From Flavobacterium tegetincola DSM 22377 (GTDB lineage Bacteria; Bacteroidota; Bacteroidia; Flavobacteriales; Flavobacteriaceae): a stretch of DNA of 64,000 nucleotides. The position numbers and the translations under genes were made by a program. Shown here piece by piece: positions 62,391 to 64,000 of this stretch; within the stretch, counting starts at the first letter, position 1, and each line of letters opens with the position of its first letter. The DNA lies in NCBI RefSeq assembly GCF_000425485.1, contig NZ_KE384386.1:1-64000 (forward strand). The letters run 5' to 3'. Below the pieces are notes generated by a model. The model ran no database searches, was not told where the DNA came from, and was given only the letters and a program-made list of their open reading frames with translations.

Positions 62391-64000
62391 AATGAAATCC
62401 TTTTATTGTCTCTAATCTTCTCTAACAGTGCGTTTTTGAGTGCTTCTATATATTCGTTTACATCTTCCTCGGTACGAAGTTCTGATTTACGGAAATTTGC
62501 TTTGATAGCGTTGTTTCTAATATAATGCACCACTGGCTCATTTACAACGTCATCATCATTATCATCTTTTGCGGGAGTAGAGAGAGTCATCATTTGATTC
62601 AACTGCTGTTGAAATAATTGTTCAGTTACATTTCTTGTTACATTTCGCATGTTACCAATGTAGCGTTGCGAATGTAATTTTTCTATTTCATTTCTAAAAG
62701 GCTCGGTAAGCTTGCTTTGATTTGTTTTATCCAAAGTCTTAAATTCTTCCTTTTCTTGAATGTTTTCAATTACATCCTGAATCTTTGTAATCGCTTTGCT
62801 TTTTTCTTCTGCAATTTTATCCAGAACGTTTTTAGACAAGGCATCAAGAGCTGACTTTGCATCCCGAATTATAGTTCCTTTATAAGGTGCTGGATTTTCA
62901 AGCGTCTCCTTCATCAATTTGAATTCTTCGCCTTCTACGTAATCCAAATTAGAAAGGTCACCTTTTACAAAAGCATTGATATTTTCGTAAATTTTGATTT
63001 GGTCACCAGTAACAAATCGTTTTATAGGGTCCAGAATTTCTTCTTTGGTATCCAAAATTACATCTTCAAAATCTTTAAGATTAGAAAGGAAGAAACTGTA
63101 ATCACGGTCGGTCCATTTACCCAGTTTTTCTTTAAAATCAGCTAACGAAGCAACGAATGGAAGTGAACTTTTGCGAGCAAGTAGTTCAGATACTTCTTGA
63201 TGCATGCCTTTCAATTTTTCCTTGAAGGCATTAGCAACATCTTTTGCATCGTTGAAAGGACAAGTTTCGTCAAATGCATCCGCATAAACTTGTTTTAAGT
63301 CTTTGACTAATTTAGGGTCGATAACCGCTTGAGGCTCAATTAAAACATTCGCATAATTTGCAGAGTTTAATAGAGCTTGAACCACATCCATATCTTCAAG
63401 GATGTTAGAATCTTTTTTGATTTCTATTTTTCCTCTTTTATAGAGCTTGGCTACGATAGTAAAGACAGCATTCTGATACCAACCGTAAGGTTTCTTTGCA
63501 AGAACAGTCTTTAAATCGTTTAATGAAGTTCTATCCGATTGATTTTTTCTACGGTTGACAAGCGTCAAAATTTCTGATTCGGCTTCGCTCATTGTGGCAT
63601 CGTCTCCACCAAACAAGCCGTCCATATTACCAGCAACTACTCGCTTGAAAGTGTCTTCGCTAAATTGAGTGGAACCTAACATTCTTAAATTGACGTAAAC
63701 CGTTTTAATTAAGTTTTGAAATGCATTTACCACCAATGTTTTTCCATCAGAAGAACTACCAGTGTGTATTTTTTCACCATTCAAATATACATCACCAGAA
63801 GCCAAAGCTTTGTTCGCTAGAAGGAGTAAATTTCTTCTTCGCTCAGCGTTCTGAATCACTTTTTCCTGAAGGATTCGTTTGACTTCGTTTCTGTTGGATG
63901 TGGATTGATTTTGTTTGTTGTATTTATCCGTTCTCAAATACATTTTCAAATCCTTGATGAAAGTTGCATCTGAAGGCAACACAATCTTCATCCCCGAACT
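62387..64000 (-). CDS. brxC: BREX ATPase BrxC, C-terminal part (cut by window edge)
   Basis: The frame is open to the last base, so the gene continues beyond 64000. The visible C-terminal part of about 537 residues is predicted helical and matches the BrxC C-half: LRTDKYNKQNQSTSNRNEVK, NRRNLLLLANKAL-like ERRRNLLLLANKALASGD, AKKPYGWYQNAVF, and a C-terminal RKSELRTEEDVNEYIEALK. The AAA+ ATPase N-terminus is outside the window. It overlaps the MBL gene by four bases. Together with pglX, pglZ and brxL it defines a type 1-like BREX operon. Confidence 0.85.
   Translation of the reverse strand, partial: SSGMKIVLPSDATFIKDLKMYLRTDKYNKQNQSTSNRNEVKRILQEKVIQNAERRRNLLLLANKALASGDVYLNGEKIHTGSSSDGKTLVVNAFQNLIKTVYVNLRMLGSTQFSEDTFKRVVAGNMDGLFGGDDATMSEAESEILTLVNRRKNQSDRTSLNDLKTVLAKKPYGWYQNAVFTIVAKLYKRGKIEIKKDSNILEDMDVVQALLNSANYANVLIEPQAVIDPKLVKDLKQVYADAFDETCPFNDAKDVANAFKEKLKGMHQEVSELLARKSSLPFVASLADFKEKLGKWTDRDYSFFLSNLKDFEDVILDTKEEILDPIKRFVTGDQIKIYENINAFVKGDLSNLDYVEGEEFKLMKETLENPAPYKGTIIRDAKSALDALSKNVLDKIAEEKSKAITKIQDVIENIQEKEEFKTLDKTNQSKLTEPFRNEIEKLHSQRYIGNMRNVTRNVTEQLFQQQLNQMMTLSTPAKDDNDDDVVNEPVVHYIRNNAIKANFRKSELRTEEDVNEYIEALKNALLEKIRDNKRISL

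Overview
The window looks like a chromosome segment from a Flavobacteriaceae bacterium, probably Flavobacterium or a close relative. The DNA is AT-rich. Several promoters match the Bacteroidetes form TTTG-N19/20-TAnnTTTG, for example upstream of purB and of the gene at 7997. Gene content points the same way: bacillithiol synthase BshA, a Bacteroidetes-type LptD, an RND pump fused to its outer-membrane factor, and small flavobacterial families such as DUF6146, DUF6515, DUF6660, DUF6787 and TIGR02757. No rRNA, tRNA or CRISPR array was seen.

Bases 1 to about 7.9 kb form an accessory, cassette-like region. It holds an EcoRI-like adenine methyltransferase overlapping a DUF262-HNH protein (a candidate restriction-modification pair), orphan genes, a 21-bp tandem repeat array, three copies of a long dispersed repeat, two copies of an attC-like palindromic element, and a decayed IS110 transposase.

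From about 8 to 41.4 kb the content is mostly core. A heavy-metal efflux operon (9.0-15.3 kb) is followed by purB, a CPA2 antiporter, and a decayed endonuclease/exonuclease/phosphatase gene. A long minus-strand block carries bshA, a GH3/beta-lactamase fusion, iron-sulfur electron-transfer genes, an MCE protein and an amidase. The plus-strand genes include lptD, ridA, an acyl-CoA reductase, serC-serA and a LolD-like ATPase, with ferredoxin and msrA on the minus strand.

At 41.4-42.8 kb a TIGR02757 gene appears twice. A C-terminally truncated copy sits in the resident operon, and a divergent full-length copy with its own promoter follows it. This looks like the left junction of an inserted element that broke the resident gene and brought a replacement. 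Next come a G-rich tract, a small serine recombinase with an inverted repeat beside its start, and several orphan genes.

From 47.4 kb to the window end lies a tightly packed minus-strand BREX phage-defence operon. In transcription order it is brxC (cut by the window edge), an MBL-fold protein, pglX, an AlkB-family dioxygenase, a 1501-residue RecQ-like helicase with an N-terminal methyltransferase-like domain, a coiled-coil tail-anchored protein, pglZ, and brxL with an MIT-type C-terminus. The four interleaved genes are not part of the canonical six-gene type 1 BREX set. They abut or overlap their neighbours, so they probably belong to the same system. This expanded BREX operon is the strongest candidate here for an undescribed biological arrangement.
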